From CAIUKX01 sp964580965 (lineage in GTDB: Bacteria; Bacteroidota; Bacteroidia; Flavobacteriales_D; Crocinitomicaceae), in NCBI GenBank assembly GCA_964580965.1, contig CAZOLZ010000037.1, positions 1-24,878 on the forward strand: 24,878 nucleotides of DNA, written 5' to 3'. The notes beneath the pieces are model-generated. The model was not told the origin of the DNA. It did no database searches and saw only the letters and a list, made by a program, of their open reading frames with translations. Positions 14,852 to 23,906 of this stretch are shown here, in pieces. A program made the position numbers and the translations under genes. Positions within the stretch are counted from its first letter, which is position 1, and every line of letters begins with the position of its first letter.

Positions 14852-14868
14852 TTAATAATTATATTATA

Positions 14869-15951
14869 ATGAAATTATCCTTTTTTATACTATTGCTAGT
14901 ATTGACTAGTTGTTCTTTTAATGATTCAATTGAACAAAAAAAAATCATTAATGGTTCGATTAAATATGCTAAACATTTTAATTTGATAAATAAAAATCAA
15001 TCGAATGTTTTACAAATATTTGATCCTGAAACACATAATATCCAAAGAGAGTACATAATTTCTGCAGAACCTTTAGAACTGGAACACAATATTGTTGCAC
15101 CAATTAAATCAATTATACCATTATCTTCTACTCATGTTGGTATGTTGTCTGTTTTAAAAAGTTTAAATTCAATTGTAGCGATTAGTGATTCAAATTATGT
15201 TTATAATCCTTTTCTTTTAAAGGATATTAATATCGGTAAAGTGGAGCAAGTTGGAGGTGAAGGAATGGAATCTTCAGAAAAGATTTTAAAACTTCGCCCT
15301 AATGTTTTAATGTATAGTGGTTTCGGAAAAGAATTTAAAAAAGAAAAACAATTGGAAAAGTTTGGTATAAATTGTATTCCTAATTACGATTGGAGGGAGT
15401 TACACCCATTAGGAAAAGCTGAATGGATTAAAGTTTTTGGTGCTTTGTTAGGTAAAGAAAAAGAAGCAAATGATTATTTTAATGAGATTGAAAAAGCGTA
15501 TTTTAAATTAACTAATCAGGTTAGATCAATTCAAAATAAAAAATCAATACTTAGTGGTCATCTTGTTGGTGATATTTGGTTTGCTCCAGCTGGAGATAGT
15601 TATAATGCACAATTTTTCAAGGATGCAAATGTAGATTATGTTTATGCCGATTCAGAAGGTACAGGGAGTATAAAGAAGTCTTTGGAAGAAATTATTCATG
15701 AAAATAAATCGACAGATTATTGGCTGAATTGTAATTCTTTGTGCTTGAATGATTTAGCTTTTTTACAAAAGAAATATGCATTTCTATTGCCTTTCCAAAA
15801 AGGTCAAGTTTATGATTATAACATTAATGGACAATTATTTTGGGAAATGAGTGCTATTGAACCTCATAAAGTATTGTCAGACTTGATAAATATTGTTTAC
15901 CCATCTGTTTTAAAAGAGAATAAACTTTATTTTTATAGTCAATTAAAGTAA
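14869..15951 (+). CDS. ABC importer substrate-binding lipoprotein (iron-chelate/heme/cobalamin family)
   Basis: 360 residues with a lipoprotein signal (MKLSFFILLLVLTSC, lipobox LTSC, C15), so it is anchored in a membrane facing the periplasm. The core resembles class III periplasmic binding proteins of the BtuF/FhuD/FepB type: PLSSTHVGMLSVL, then VGGEGMESSEKILKLRPNVL, then a long backbone helix and a second lobe. The next two genes encode a FecCD-type permease and its ATPase, the first 1 base after this stop. The substrate cannot be told from sequence; iron-siderophore, heme or cobalamin are the family options. No TonB-dependent receptor gene or cobalamin riboswitch is visible nearby. Confidence 0.85.
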   Translation: MKLSFFILLLVLTSCSFNDSIEQKKIINGSIKYAKHFNLINKNQSNVLQIFDPETHNIQREYIISAEPLELEHNIVAPIKSIIPLSSTHVGMLSVLKSLNSIVAISDSNYVYNPFLLKDINIGKVEQVGGEGMESSEKILKLRPNVLMYSGFGKEFKKEKQLEKFGINCIPNYDWRELHPLGKAEWIKVFGALLGKEKEANDYFNEIEKAYFKLTNQVRSIQNKKSILSGHLVGDIWFAPAGDSYNAQFFKDANVDYVYADSEGTGSIKKSLEEIIHENKSTDYWLNCNSLCLNDLAFLQKKYAFLLPFQKGQVYDYNINGQLFWEMSAIEPHKVLSDLINIVYPSVLKENKLYFYSQLK

Positions 15952-15952
15952 T

Positions 15953-16945
15953 ATGCAACAAAAAAAGAATTGGATATACATCATTATTTTAGTGGTTTTA
16001 CCATTATTGATGTTTACACATCTTTTTTTAGGTGAAGTTAAGTTTGATTTTAATATATTAAAATCCTTTTTATTCCAGTTTGATCAAAAAAATGTAAATC
16101 ATCTTTTATTATTAGAGTTTAGACTACCGCGTATGGTAACAGCATTAGTTACAGGAAGCGGACTTTCTTTAGCAGGATTGTTGATGCAAACATTATTTCA
16201 AAACCAATTAGCAGGTCCTTCTATTTTAGGAATTAATTCTGGAGCAAGTTTATTTACAGCTTTAATGATAATAACAGGCATACCAATATTAAATTCAGAT
16301 TTTAGTTTAGCTGGAAGTGCATTAATTGGTGCCTTTATTTTTGGGTTAATCATACTGTTTTTATCATTTATTCTAACTTCTAAGTTGTCGCTTTTATTAG
16401 TAGGAGTTATGATTGGGGGGTTTACATCTGCAATGATTACTATCTTACAAATTACAGGGGATGCTTTTCAATTAAAACAATTTACATTATGGTCGATGGG
16501 ATCTTTGCAGCAGACTGATTTACATCAAATTATATATTTAATACTTGCTTTTGGTATTGGTTTAATCGGTTCTTTTTTATTGGTTAAACCTTTAAATGCA
16601 TTAGTTCTAGGTGAAGAAAATGCCAAGATGTTAGGAGTTAATATTCAACAAGTTCGAATTTTTGTAATTATTGTGACATCAATACTTACAGGAGTTTTAA
16701 CGGCTTTTTGTGGACCAATTGCTTTTGTAGGTTTGGCTGTTCCAAACTTGGTTAAAATTATATTCAAAACTCAAAACCATAAACAATTGATGTTTGCAAC
16801 TGTATTAATTGGTGCTTTGTTTTTATTATTATGTGATGTTTTGGTTCAAATAATATGGAATGATATTCAATTACCGATTAATGCAATAACCTCGTTGATA
16901 GGAGCTCCCGTTGTAATAGCAATCATAATAAAGAAGATGAGATGA
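15953..16945 (+). CDS. FecCD-family ABC transporter permease
   Basis: 330 residues, nearly all hydrophobic, with about ten membrane helices as in BtuC/FecD/FhuB-type permeases. Diagnostic stretches are LEFRLPRMVTALVTGSGLSL near residue 60, LAGPSILGINSGAS, LLVGVMIGGF and the region FCGPIAFVGLAVPNLVK that precedes the ATPase-coupling contacts. The family forms a homodimer in the inner membrane and moves metal chelates or corrinoids inward. It starts 1 base after the binding-protein gene and shares an ATGA overlap with the ATPase gene, so translation is probably coupled. Confidence 0.92.
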   Translation: MQQKKNWIYIIILVVLPLLMFTHLFLGEVKFDFNILKSFLFQFDQKNVNHLLLLEFRLPRMVTALVTGSGLSLAGLLMQTLFQNQLAGPSILGINSGASLFTALMIITGIPILNSDFSLAGSALIGAFIFGLIILFLSFILTSKLSLLLVGVMIGGFTSAMITILQITGDAFQLKQFTLWSMGSLQQTDLHQIIYLILAFGIGLIGSFLLVKPLNALVLGEENAKMLGVNIQQVRIFVIIVTSILTGVLTAFCGPIAFVGLAVPNLVKIIFKTQNHKQLMFATVLIGALFLLLCDVLVQIIWNDIQLPINAITSLIGAPVVIAIIIKKMR

Positions 16946-17649
16946 TTGAGTTTGAAACAGTTAAAATAGGTTATAGTAGGAATTTATTTTCAATTGATTC
17001 TTTGGAATTAAGTCAAGGAGAGATTTATACTATAGTGGGAGCAAATGGTTCAGGGAAATCAACGTTATTAAAAGCAATAAAAGGAAATTCAAAAGCTTAT
17101 TCAGGTGAGATAAAATTTAATGAGCGTTCACTCAGATTTTTGACAATTTTACAAAAATCTAAATTAATTGCATCGGTGAATCCTTTTCAAGAAAAAATTC
17201 CATTTATAACAGTAAGAGATTTTGTTTTACTCGGTAGAACACCACACCTTAATTTTTTAGGTTCATTTTCAAATGAAGATATTGAGAAAGTTGATGAGCT
17301 TTTAGAAACCATAGGTTTATCAATTCTTTCAGATAAATTTTTGGATGAAGTCAGTGATGGTGAAAGACAATTGTTATCAATTGCAAGAGCTATAATTCAA
17401 GATACAGAAGTAATCGTTTTAGACGAACCAACAGCTTTTTTAGATTATGTGAATCGTATAAAGGTTGTTCGATTACTAAAAGACATAGCTGTTAAATTTA
17501 ATAAGTGTATCATTTTCTCTTCACACGAATTGGAATTGTGTATCAAAGAAGAGTTGAATTTATTACTAATAAACAAACTCAATAAAAAGTTAGAATTTAA
17601 AGAATCAAAGGATGCGACAGTTGAAGAAATCATAACTAAAAGCTTTTAA
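16942..17649 (+). CDS. ABC transporter ATP-binding protein (FecE/BtuD/FhuC type)
   Basis: 235 residues. Walker A is GANGSGKST (about residues 33-41), the Q-loop region is near LQKSK, the signature is VSDGERQLLSIARA, Walker B is VIVLDEPTAFLDY and the switch histidine is in FSSHELEL. The signature reads SDGE instead of the usual SGGQ, a variant I believe is common in Bacteroidota members of this family. It overlaps the permease gene by 4 bases and completes the importer with the lipoprotein. At 235 residues it is slightly shorter than typical FecE proteins (about 255), with no missing core motif. Confidence 0.93.
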   Translation: MIEFETVKIGYSRNLFSIDSLELSQGEIYTIVGANGSGKSTLLKAIKGNSKAYSGEIKFNERSLRFLTILQKSKLIASVNPFQEKIPFITVRDFVLLGRTPHLNFLGSFSNEDIEKVDELLETIGLSILSDKFLDEVSDGERQLLSIARAIIQDTEVIVLDEPTAFLDYVNRIKVVRLLKDIAVKFNKCIIFSSHELELCIKEELNLLLINKLNKKLEFKESKDATVEEIITKSF

Positions 17650-17701
17650 TTGTATTAAAAAATAAAATTTAGAATATCTATATTTAACAAAAAATGAAAT
17701 T

Positions 17702-18913
17702 ATGTCAAAAGAAGTATATATAATCGATGGTATAAGAACACCAATAGGAAACTTTGGAGGGACATTGTCTTCAGTTAGACCTGATGATTTAGCAGCTTTA
17801 GTCATTAAAGAATTGGTTAATAGAAATCCATCAATTTCACCTATTGAAATAGAGGAAGTTATTTTTGGTTGCGCTAATCAAGCTGGGGAAGACAATCGTA
17901 ATGTGGCACGTATGGCATCTTTGATGGCTGGTTTACCAGTTGAGGTAAGTGCTGAAACAGTAAATATTTTATGCGCATCTGGTATGGCAGCAACAGTAAA
18001 TGCTTCAAGAGCTATCAAAGATGGGGCAGGGGATATTTATATTTCTGGAGGAGTTGAGAATATGACAAGAGGGCCTTGGGTGATTTCTAAAACTTCAACA
18101 CCTTTTGGAAGAAATGCTCAAATGTTTGACTCTTCTTTTGGTTGGAGGTTCATCAATCCTAAATTAGATGAAGTTTACGGTACGGATAGTATGGGAATGA
18201 CAGCTGAAAATTTAGCTGATAAGTATGATATTGAGCGTACAGCACAAGATAAATTTGCATATTGGTCTCAAATGAAAGCTGCAAAAGCACAAGCAAGTGG
18301 AGTTTTTTCAGAGGAAATTATATCTGTAGAAATTCCTCAACGAAAAAAGGATCCTATTGTTTTTACGACGGATGAATTTTCTAGACCTTCTACATCAATA
18401 GAAGGGCTTTCACGTTTAAGACCAGCGTTCAAAAAAGAGGGTTCAGTTACAGCAGGAAATGCTTCTGGTTTGAACGACGGTGCTGCGGCATTATTGTTAG
18501 CTTCTGGAGATGCGGTTAAATCTAAAAACTTAAAACCATTAGCAAAAATTGTAGGAGCTGCAGTTGCTGGAGTTGAACCTCGTATAATGGGAATTGGACC
18601 TGTACCTGCAATTGAAAAAGTTTTGGAAAGGACAGGTTTAACATTGGACCAAATGGATATTATTGAATTAAATGAAGCATTTGCAGCGCAGGTTTTAGCT
18701 TGTTCAAGAGCTTTAGGATTAGCTGATGATGATTGTAGAATTAATCCGAATGGAGGCGCAATTTCTTTAGGTCACCCACTAGGAATGACAGGAGCTAGAA
18801 TATTGTTAACAGCTGCTAAGGAATTGCAACGATCGAATAAAAAATATGCGTTAGTAAGCATGTGTATCGGAGTAGGTCAAGGTTATGCAACGATTTTGGA
18901 AAGAGCTGAGTAA
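17702..18913 (+). CDS. Thiolase (acetyl-CoA C-acyltransferase), PcaF/PaaJ-like subgroup
   Basis: 403 residues. It catalyses thiolytic cleavage of 3-oxoacyl-CoA, or the reverse condensation. The three catalytic residues are present: nucleophile C91 (NILCASGMAA), H358 (NGGAISLGHPLGMTG) and C388 (SMCIGVGQGYA). GCANQAGEDNRNVARMA and SFGWRFINPKL closely resemble beta-ketoadipyl-CoA thiolases (PcaF/PaaJ), but close relatives in Bacteroidota may serve general fatty-acid or acetoacetyl-CoA metabolism. No other aromatic-degradation or beta-oxidation gene is nearby, so substrate assignment stays open. It starts 52 bases after the ABC ATPase stop, and the next gene begins directly at its stop codon. Confidence 0.92.
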   Translation: MSKEVYIIDGIRTPIGNFGGTLSSVRPDDLAALVIKELVNRNPSISPIEIEEVIFGCANQAGEDNRNVARMASLMAGLPVEVSAETVNILCASGMAATVNASRAIKDGAGDIYISGGVENMTRGPWVISKTSTPFGRNAQMFDSSFGWRFINPKLDEVYGTDSMGMTAENLADKYDIERTAQDKFAYWSQMKAAKAQASGVFSEEIISVEIPQRKKDPIVFTTDEFSRPSTSIEGLSRLRPAFKKEGSVTAGNASGLNDGAAALLLASGDAVKSKNLKPLAKIVGAAVAGVEPRIMGIGPVPAIEKVLERTGLTLDQMDIIELNEAFAAQVLACSRALGLADDDCRINPNGGAISLGHPLGMTGARILLTAAKELQRSNKKYALVSMCIGVGQGYATILERAE

Positions 18914-20503
18914 TTGAAGTTTCTTTTTTACATATGTTTAATATTCATTGTTTTTTCTTGTAAAAAAGAAAAGACTGTTTGGCGTTCTAATTGGACCTTT
19001 CCGATTCTAAATGATACCCTAACATTAAACAATTTAGTACATGATTCAATTCTGGTTAATAATCAATCAGGTGGTTATTCTTTAAGTACCAGAATTAATG
19101 CTTTAGATCTGGGACTGAAAGATTTAATCTCTCATCCAGATACAGTTATTGATTTACCTTACTCAACATCTTTTAATGCAATTAATTTACCTCAAGGTTC
19201 TGTTTTTCCTGGTGAAATAGATGAACATCAATTTGATTTTGGAGGGGCAGAATTGAAAAAGATAATTGTAGCTTCTGGTAAAATCAAAGTCCAAATTTTT
19301 AATCCATTACCTAAAAGTGTCATATATCAGGTAGATTTACCAGGTATAACTAAAAATAATATAGATTTTACAGATGAATTTCATGTACCTGCAGGTTCTA
19401 AAGAAAATCAAGGAAAGATTGATGGGGAAATTGATATTTCAGGTTATGAAATGGATTTGACTGGAATAAATGGAGGTAAGCATAATATAGTTCAGACGTT
19501 AGTAACAATAAAGACACCAATAGATGGAGGTACAGTGACATTAACAAAAAATGATACGCTTCATATTTATATTGAAATAAAGGATATTAAAATTGATTAC
19601 GCTAGAGGTTATTTTGGAAAACAAATTATATCTGATACGATATCATCTGAAATTGAAGGTTTAAATATTCTTGAAAGCGGAAATATTAGTCTTTCAGATG
19701 CCAAAGTTAATTTACAGATTTCAAATGGATATAAAATACCAGCTCAAGCTAATTTATTATTTATCAAAAATAGGTCAAACTTTAATGAAGTAACTTTAAC
19801 TTCTAATGGGGTGGCAAGTTTTAATTTTGGGACTCCTTTTAATTTAGATCCTGCAACTGGAAGTTGGAATACTTTGATAAGTAGTTCAAAAGCAATTGTT
19901 TTTGATGTGAATTCATCTAATATTGTTCCATTTATTGAAAATTTAGGGACAAATACTGATATTGCTTATCAAGTTTCTTTAAACCCTTTGGGAAATACTT
20001 CTGGAGGTTGGAACGAAGCATTTTCAAACAGTAGTTTTAAAGTTGATGTTGGTATTGAATTTCCGTTAGCTATTGGTTTTAATAATTTAGTATTAATGGA
20101 TACGATTGAATTTAATCTTAAACAAGATAATGCCAATTTTTATATAGAAAACGGTGTTTTGGAAATGAATGTATCGAATGGTTTTCCAATGGAAGCTGAT
20201 TTACAGTTTTTCTTTTTAGACACTGCTAAAAGTCTTATCGGGACTACTGAATTATCAGAAAAAATTACATCCTCTATTAATGGTGTTAAAATGCATAAAG
20301 GTGTTAAATATCAAGATTCTAAAATACAGGTACCCATAAATTTACCTATATTGAAAGATCTGGATAAAATCAAACATTTAACGATTAAAGCGACTATAAA
20401 TTCACCAAACTCATTTGGAATAAGTTCAATTCAAACAATTCCTACAAATGCTTTTATGAGCTTTAAAATTGGTGGAAAAGGTCAGCTTGTAAATCAATTG
20501 TAG
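18914..20503 (+). CDS. Uncharacterised secreted lipoprotein
   Basis: 529 residues starting at TTG 18914, the base right after the thiolase stop. This start is required for the lipoprotein signal MKFLFYICLIFIVFSC (lipobox VFSC, C16; followed by KKEK). I do not recognise a named domain. The rest is rich in Asn, Ser, Thr and Ile with alternating polar and hydrophobic strands, so a secreted all-beta protein is likely. Stretches such as NWTFPILNDTLTLNNL, LPQGSVFPGE and a second similar half (SFKVDVGIEFPLAIGFNNLV) hint at repeated beta-sandwich domains. The following gene starts right after its stop, without any gap. I infer that the lipoprotein, the next exported protein and the T9SS cargo after it form a cell-envelope group. 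Confidence 0.8.
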   Translation: MKFLFYICLIFIVFSCKKEKTVWRSNWTFPILNDTLTLNNLVHDSILVNNQSGGYSLSTRINALDLGLKDLISHPDTVIDLPYSTSFNAINLPQGSVFPGEIDEHQFDFGGAELKKIIVASGKIKVQIFNPLPKSVIYQVDLPGITKNNIDFTDEFHVPAGSKENQGKIDGEIDISGYEMDLTGINGGKHNIVQTLVTIKTPIDGGTVTLTKNDTLHIYIEIKDIKIDYARGYFGKQIISDTISSEIEGLNILESGNISLSDAKVNLQISNGYKIPAQANLLFIKNRSNFNEVTLTSNGVASFNFGTPFNLDPATGSWNTLISSSKAIVFDVNSSNIVPFIENLGTNTDIAYQVSLNPLGNTSGGWNEAFSNSSFKVDVGIEFPLAIGFNNLVLMDTIEFNLKQDNANFYIENGVLEMNVSNGFPMEADLQFFFLDTAKSLIGTTELSEKITSSINGVKMHKGVKYQDSKIQVPINLPILKDLDKIKHLTIKATINSPNSFGISSIQTIPTNAFMSFKIGGKGQLVNQL

Positions 20504-21715
20504 ATGAAGAGAATCCTGATGACATACTTCTTGTTTTTTGTTAGTTTAAATTATGCACAACAATTTAATTTAGAGAAATATGATACTTTAACAAATGATA
20601 AAGTTGAGATTAGTTTTAAATCAGTATTAGAAAGTGCATCTACTTCTTTGTCCAATAGTTTTGTAAATAAATTTATTATAGGAGGAGAAATTTCTTCTAG
20701 TTTAATAAATCAAACATCAACAGAACAAAAAAATGTAAATCGCTATGGTTTTGATTTTTCGAATCAAATTGAATTGAATTTATTTAATTTTAAATTTGGA
20801 GAATCAAAAAAATATAGTCCTTCAATAACGATAGGTCAAACTTTGACAGGTGGAGTAGTTTATTCTAATAACTGGTTTGATTTAATTTTTAAAGGAAATG
20901 AGACTATAGACAATGAAGATTTTTCAGGGTTTAATCAAAGATTTATTTCGTTTCAAAAAATAGGTTTAGGATTAATAAATACAAAAACAAAATCAAGTTT
21001 TAAAATTAATTTTTATGGAATTAATAATTATCAGTCACTTGATTTTTCTCATTTAAAAATAATACAGGATAATGCTTTTGATTCTATTCGGATTCAAGCT
21101 TTAGGGGATTTAAATTACAATGTTAATAATCAGTTTTTGAATGGAGTTGGAGTTGGTTTTGATTTAGATTTTCGTCATTCATTTAATTTGTTTGAAGATG
21201 AAAAATCTATTTTTCAATTTAAAGTAAACAATCTAGGTATAGGAGTTATTCAACAAAACTCTCATTTTCATTTTAATACTGATAAAGTGATTGAAGGTTA
21301 TTCGATGAATCAAATTACATCTATAAATAATGATTTTCCTCTGAAAGATACTTTAGGAATTCTAGAAGAAAGGACTAAAAATAAAATGGTTGTTTTGCCT
21401 TCATTTTATCAAATAGCGAAACTAATTGAGGTTAATTCTTCAAAAAAACTTCAATCTTTATATGGAGTTAGAGGTTATATCAATTTACCATATATGCCAA
21501 TGCTTTTTATAGGTGGAAATTATCAATTTTTTCATAATTGGTCTTTAAACTCTCAAATTTCTATCGGTGGATATTCAAATGCAAGAATTTCAACGGGTAT
21601 CAATTATAATGGAAATCATTTACAAGTTCAAATTGGGACAAATGATATCTATGGTTTAGTTTCATCTAAAGGTTATAATAAATCATTTTTAATGTCATTT
21701 TTATGCGGATTTTAA
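20504..21715 (+). CDS. Exported protein, possible outer-membrane beta-barrel (DUF5723-like)
   Basis: 403 residues with a signal peptide ending LNYAQ (MKRILMTYFLFFVSLNYAQQ). The mature part shows many alternating strands ending in aromatic residues, for example NRYGFDFSNQIELNLFNFKF, SSFKINFYGINNYQSL and GVGVGFDLDFRHSFNLF, and ends in Phe (MSFLCGF), as outer-membrane barrels often do. The pattern reminds me of the DUF5723 family of Bacteroidota, but I am not certain. It starts immediately after the lipoprotein stop and overlaps the next gene by 13 bases. Function unknown; I infer an envelope partner of its neighbours. Confidence 0.75.
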   Translation: MKRILMTYFLFFVSLNYAQQFNLEKYDTLTNDKVEISFKSVLESASTSLSNSFVNKFIIGGEISSSLINQTSTEQKNVNRYGFDFSNQIELNLFNFKFGESKKYSPSITIGQTLTGGVVYSNNWFDLIFKGNETIDNEDFSGFNQRFISFQKIGLGLINTKTKSSFKINFYGINNYQSLDFSHLKIIQDNAFDSIRIQALGDLNYNVNNQFLNGVGVGFDLDFRHSFNLFEDEKSIFQFKVNNLGIGVIQQNSHFHFNTDKVIEGYSMNQITSINNDFPLKDTLGILEERTKNKMVVLPSFYQIAKLIEVNSSKKLQSLYGVRGYINLPYMPMLFIGGNYQFFHNWSLNSQISIGGYSNARISTGINYNGNHLQVQIGTNDIYGLVSSKGYNKSFLMSFLCGF

Positions 21716-23202
21716 TAACTTTCATCTTATTTTTTCTGTTTATTTCAATAAAAGCTCAATCTTCATTTTACAAGGTATACAGTAGTAATGATTATGATTT
21801 TGGAGAAGGAATTGTTCAATTAAATGATTCTTCTTATGCTGTAGTAGGAACTTCTGGTGGTTTTGGAAATTCGTCTCAAGCATTTTTAATGAGGATTGAT
21901 AAATCAGGAAATTATTTATGGTCCAAATCATATGGAGGCATAGAAGAAGATGGAGCAAAAAGAATATTATCAATTGATACCACAGGATATTATTTAGCAG
22001 GATATACTAACTCAATAGGAAGCGGAGGATATGACTTTTATTTTGTTCGAACTGATACTTTAGGAAATGTTATTTGGGAGAAAAGTATTGGAGAATCTGG
22101 TTGGGAACAACTTTCTGATGCGATTTTATTAAAAGACTCATCATTTATTTTTTCAGGATTTTCAAACTCCAATACAACTGGAAATAATGATCAAATATTA
22201 GGAAGAATGAACTTTGATGGTGATTTACTTTGGTATGATCAATTCGGAACTACAGGAGATGATCAAATAAAAGCTATAGATAAAGTGTCTGATTCGACTT
22301 TTATAGCAGTTGGATATTCCTATTTGATTGATTCATCTGCGACAAAAGCTTATATTAGAAAATTTGATATTGATGGTAATATAGTTTGGGAAAAAACATA
22401 TGGTTTTTCAGGAAATTACTTTTTAAATGATGTGGAAGTTGTTGATTCATTCATTTATGCTGTTGGTAAACATTGGAATGATACTCTTTATGAATTTGAT
22501 GCTTATTCTATTCAATTAGACCTAGACGGTGAAGAGTTTTTATCATATAGTTTTTACATACAAGGTTATGATAGTTATGATCTGATTTTGAAATATGGTG
22601 AATCTGATAAGTTTTATGTTGGTAAAAGTATAATGAATGGTGTTTCAACTTATCCTGTAGGCCAAGATTTTGATATTGTTCGAATGAATCAATATTTAAA
22701 TTATGATAATAGTGGCTTTCCTTTTTCTAATGTTGGTGATGATCAAGGAAATCAAATCTGTAAAACATTAGATGGCGGAGCTGTGATGGTAGGTTATAAC
22801 TCAGCTTTTAATTCTGGAGGATCAAATGTAGCTGTGCTTAAAATCGGTCCAAATGATGAATATCCTTATACAACAGGTTTTCAGGAAATTAATACTTTAG
22901 TAGGAAACTCTGAATTGGAGCAAAACATTATTGATTTTAAAATATATCCAAATCCTTTTATTTTAGGAAAAGATAATAACCTTCATTTAAAGATAAGCTC
23001 ACCATATGATACAAAGAAATTAATCATATATGATGCATCTGGAAATATTCTGTTTACTAAAAATTTAAATTTGATTATTGATAAAGCTCAAATTGATTTG
23101 TCATTGTTAAATCTTTCTAGTGGTTTGTACTTTATAGAGTACAAAGGAAGTAATGAAGCTAACAATGAAGCTAACGTAAAGTTAAAGCTTATTGTACAGT
23201 AA
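21703..23202 (+). CDS. T9SS-secreted beta-propeller-like protein with type A sorting domain
   Basis: 499 residues. A signal peptide (MRILITFILFFLFISIKAQ) is followed by roughly seven or more 45-55-residue repeats of the SBBP/quinoprotein-like kind, with phrases such as MRIDKSGNYLWSKSYGG, VRTDTLGNVIWEKSIG, MNFDGDLLWYDQFGTTGDD and KFDIDGNIVWEKTYGFSG. These suggest a beta-propeller. The last 90 residues (from about 410) are a type A T9SS C-terminal sorting domain: IYPNPF, then IIYDASGNILF, then LSSGLYFIEYKG and a final KLIVQ. The protein should reach the cell surface or medium. It starts inside the end of the upstream gene, so translation is probably coupled. The binding partner or activity is unknown. 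Confidence 0.88.
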   Translation: MRILITFILFFLFISIKAQSSFYKVYSSNDYDFGEGIVQLNDSSYAVVGTSGGFGNSSQAFLMRIDKSGNYLWSKSYGGIEEDGAKRILSIDTTGYYLAGYTNSIGSGGYDFYFVRTDTLGNVIWEKSIGESGWEQLSDAILLKDSSFIFSGFSNSNTTGNNDQILGRMNFDGDLLWYDQFGTTGDDQIKAIDKVSDSTFIAVGYSYLIDSSATKAYIRKFDIDGNIVWEKTYGFSGNYFLNDVEVVDSFIYAVGKHWNDTLYEFDAYSIQLDLDGEEFLSYSFYIQGYDSYDLILKYGESDKFYVGKSIMNGVSTYPVGQDFDIVRMNQYLNYDNSGFPFSNVGDDQGNQICKTLDGGAVMVGYNSAFNSGGSNVAVLKIGPNDEYPYTTGFQEINTLVGNSELEQNIIDFKIYPNPFILGKDNNLHLKISSPYDTKKLIIYDASGNILFTKNLNLIIDKAQIDLSLLNLSSGLYFIEYKGSNEANNEANVKLKLIVQ

Positions 23203-23210
23203 ATATAAAA

Positions 23211-23236
23211 AGAGAGGAAACGGGCGTCTCCTCTCT
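23211..23236 (+). terminator. Hairpin after the T9SS gene, probable terminator
   Basis: AGAGAGGA (23211-23218) pairs with TCCTCTCT (23229-23236), 8 bp plus two inner pairs across an A-C mismatch, starting 8 bases after the stop codon. The following sequence is pyrimidine-rich but lacks a real T-run, so termination strength is uncertain. The rest of the intergenic stretch to 23332 contains TTAACC twice (around 23245-23265) and no gene I can support. Confidence 0.5.
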
Positions 23237-23332
23237 CTTCACTAATTAACCTAACTTAACCACCTAAATCAATACAAATATACAGATTGTTTGAGTTGTA
23301 TTAAATTTTTAACTGTTAAAATACGTTAAGTA

Positions 23333-23902
23333 ATGTTAAATGCTGAATATTGGAGGAATCGTTATCAATTAAATGAAATAGGATGGGATATAGGTGAAGT
23401 TTCAACTCCTTTAAAAAAATATTTTGACCAATTAAAAGATAAGTCAATTCGAATATTAATTCCAGGTTGTGGAAATGCTTACGAAGCTAAATATTTAATT
23501 CAAAATGGGTTTACAAATATTACTGTTTTAGATTTTGCAGAGCAACCATTAGAACGGCTAAAAATAGAGCTTGGAGAGAGTGATAATATTTATTTTTTTA
23601 ACGAAAATTTCTTTGATCATCAAGGAGAGTATGACTTAATCATTGAACAAACATTTTTTTGTGCCTTGAATCCAACAGAAAGAATGCGATATGCAGAAAA
23701 AATGAAGGAATTATTATCAACTAAAGGGAAGTTAGTTGGACTATTATTTAATCGAGAATTTCAGGGTGGTCCACCTTTTGGAGGAAATGAAATTGAATAT
23801 CGCTCTTATTTTGAAAAGGTATTTGATGAAATTAAAATTGAGCCTTGTTATAATTCAATTAATCCAAGACTCAATTCTGAATTATTTATTCAACTTTCTT
23901 AG
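23333..23902 (+). CDS. SAM-dependent methyltransferase, TPMT family
   Basis: 189 residues. The start, EYWRNRYQLNEIGWDIGEVS, is the hallmark of the thiopurine methyltransferase (TPMT)-like family, and SAM-binding motif I is PGCGNAYEAKYL (44-55). Later motifs are TVLDFAEQPLERL (binding the ribose of SAM), YDLIIEQTFFCALNP and LLFNREFQGGPPFGG. Bacterial members methylate sulfur, selenium or tellurium compounds or small thiols. The natural substrate in this organism is unknown. It is about 30 residues shorter than enterobacterial TPMT, as is normal for the Bacteroidota version. It converges on the adhesin gene, with 4 bases between the stop codons. Confidence 0.9.
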   Translation: MLNAEYWRNRYQLNEIGWDIGEVSTPLKKYFDQLKDKSIRILIPGCGNAYEAKYLIQNGFTNITVLDFAEQPLERLKIELGESDNIYFFNENFFDHQGEYDLIIEQTFFCALNPTERMRYAEKMKELLSTKGKLVGLLFNREFQGGPPFGGNEIEYRSYFEKVFDEIKIEPCYNSINPRLNSELFIQLS

Positions 23903-23906
23903 TTTT

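Noticed and set aside
14723..14868. Cobalamin riboswitch or Fur box upstream of the ABC importer
   Set aside because: The 146-base region is too short and lacks the conserved B12-box motifs, and the dyads present do not match a Fur box.
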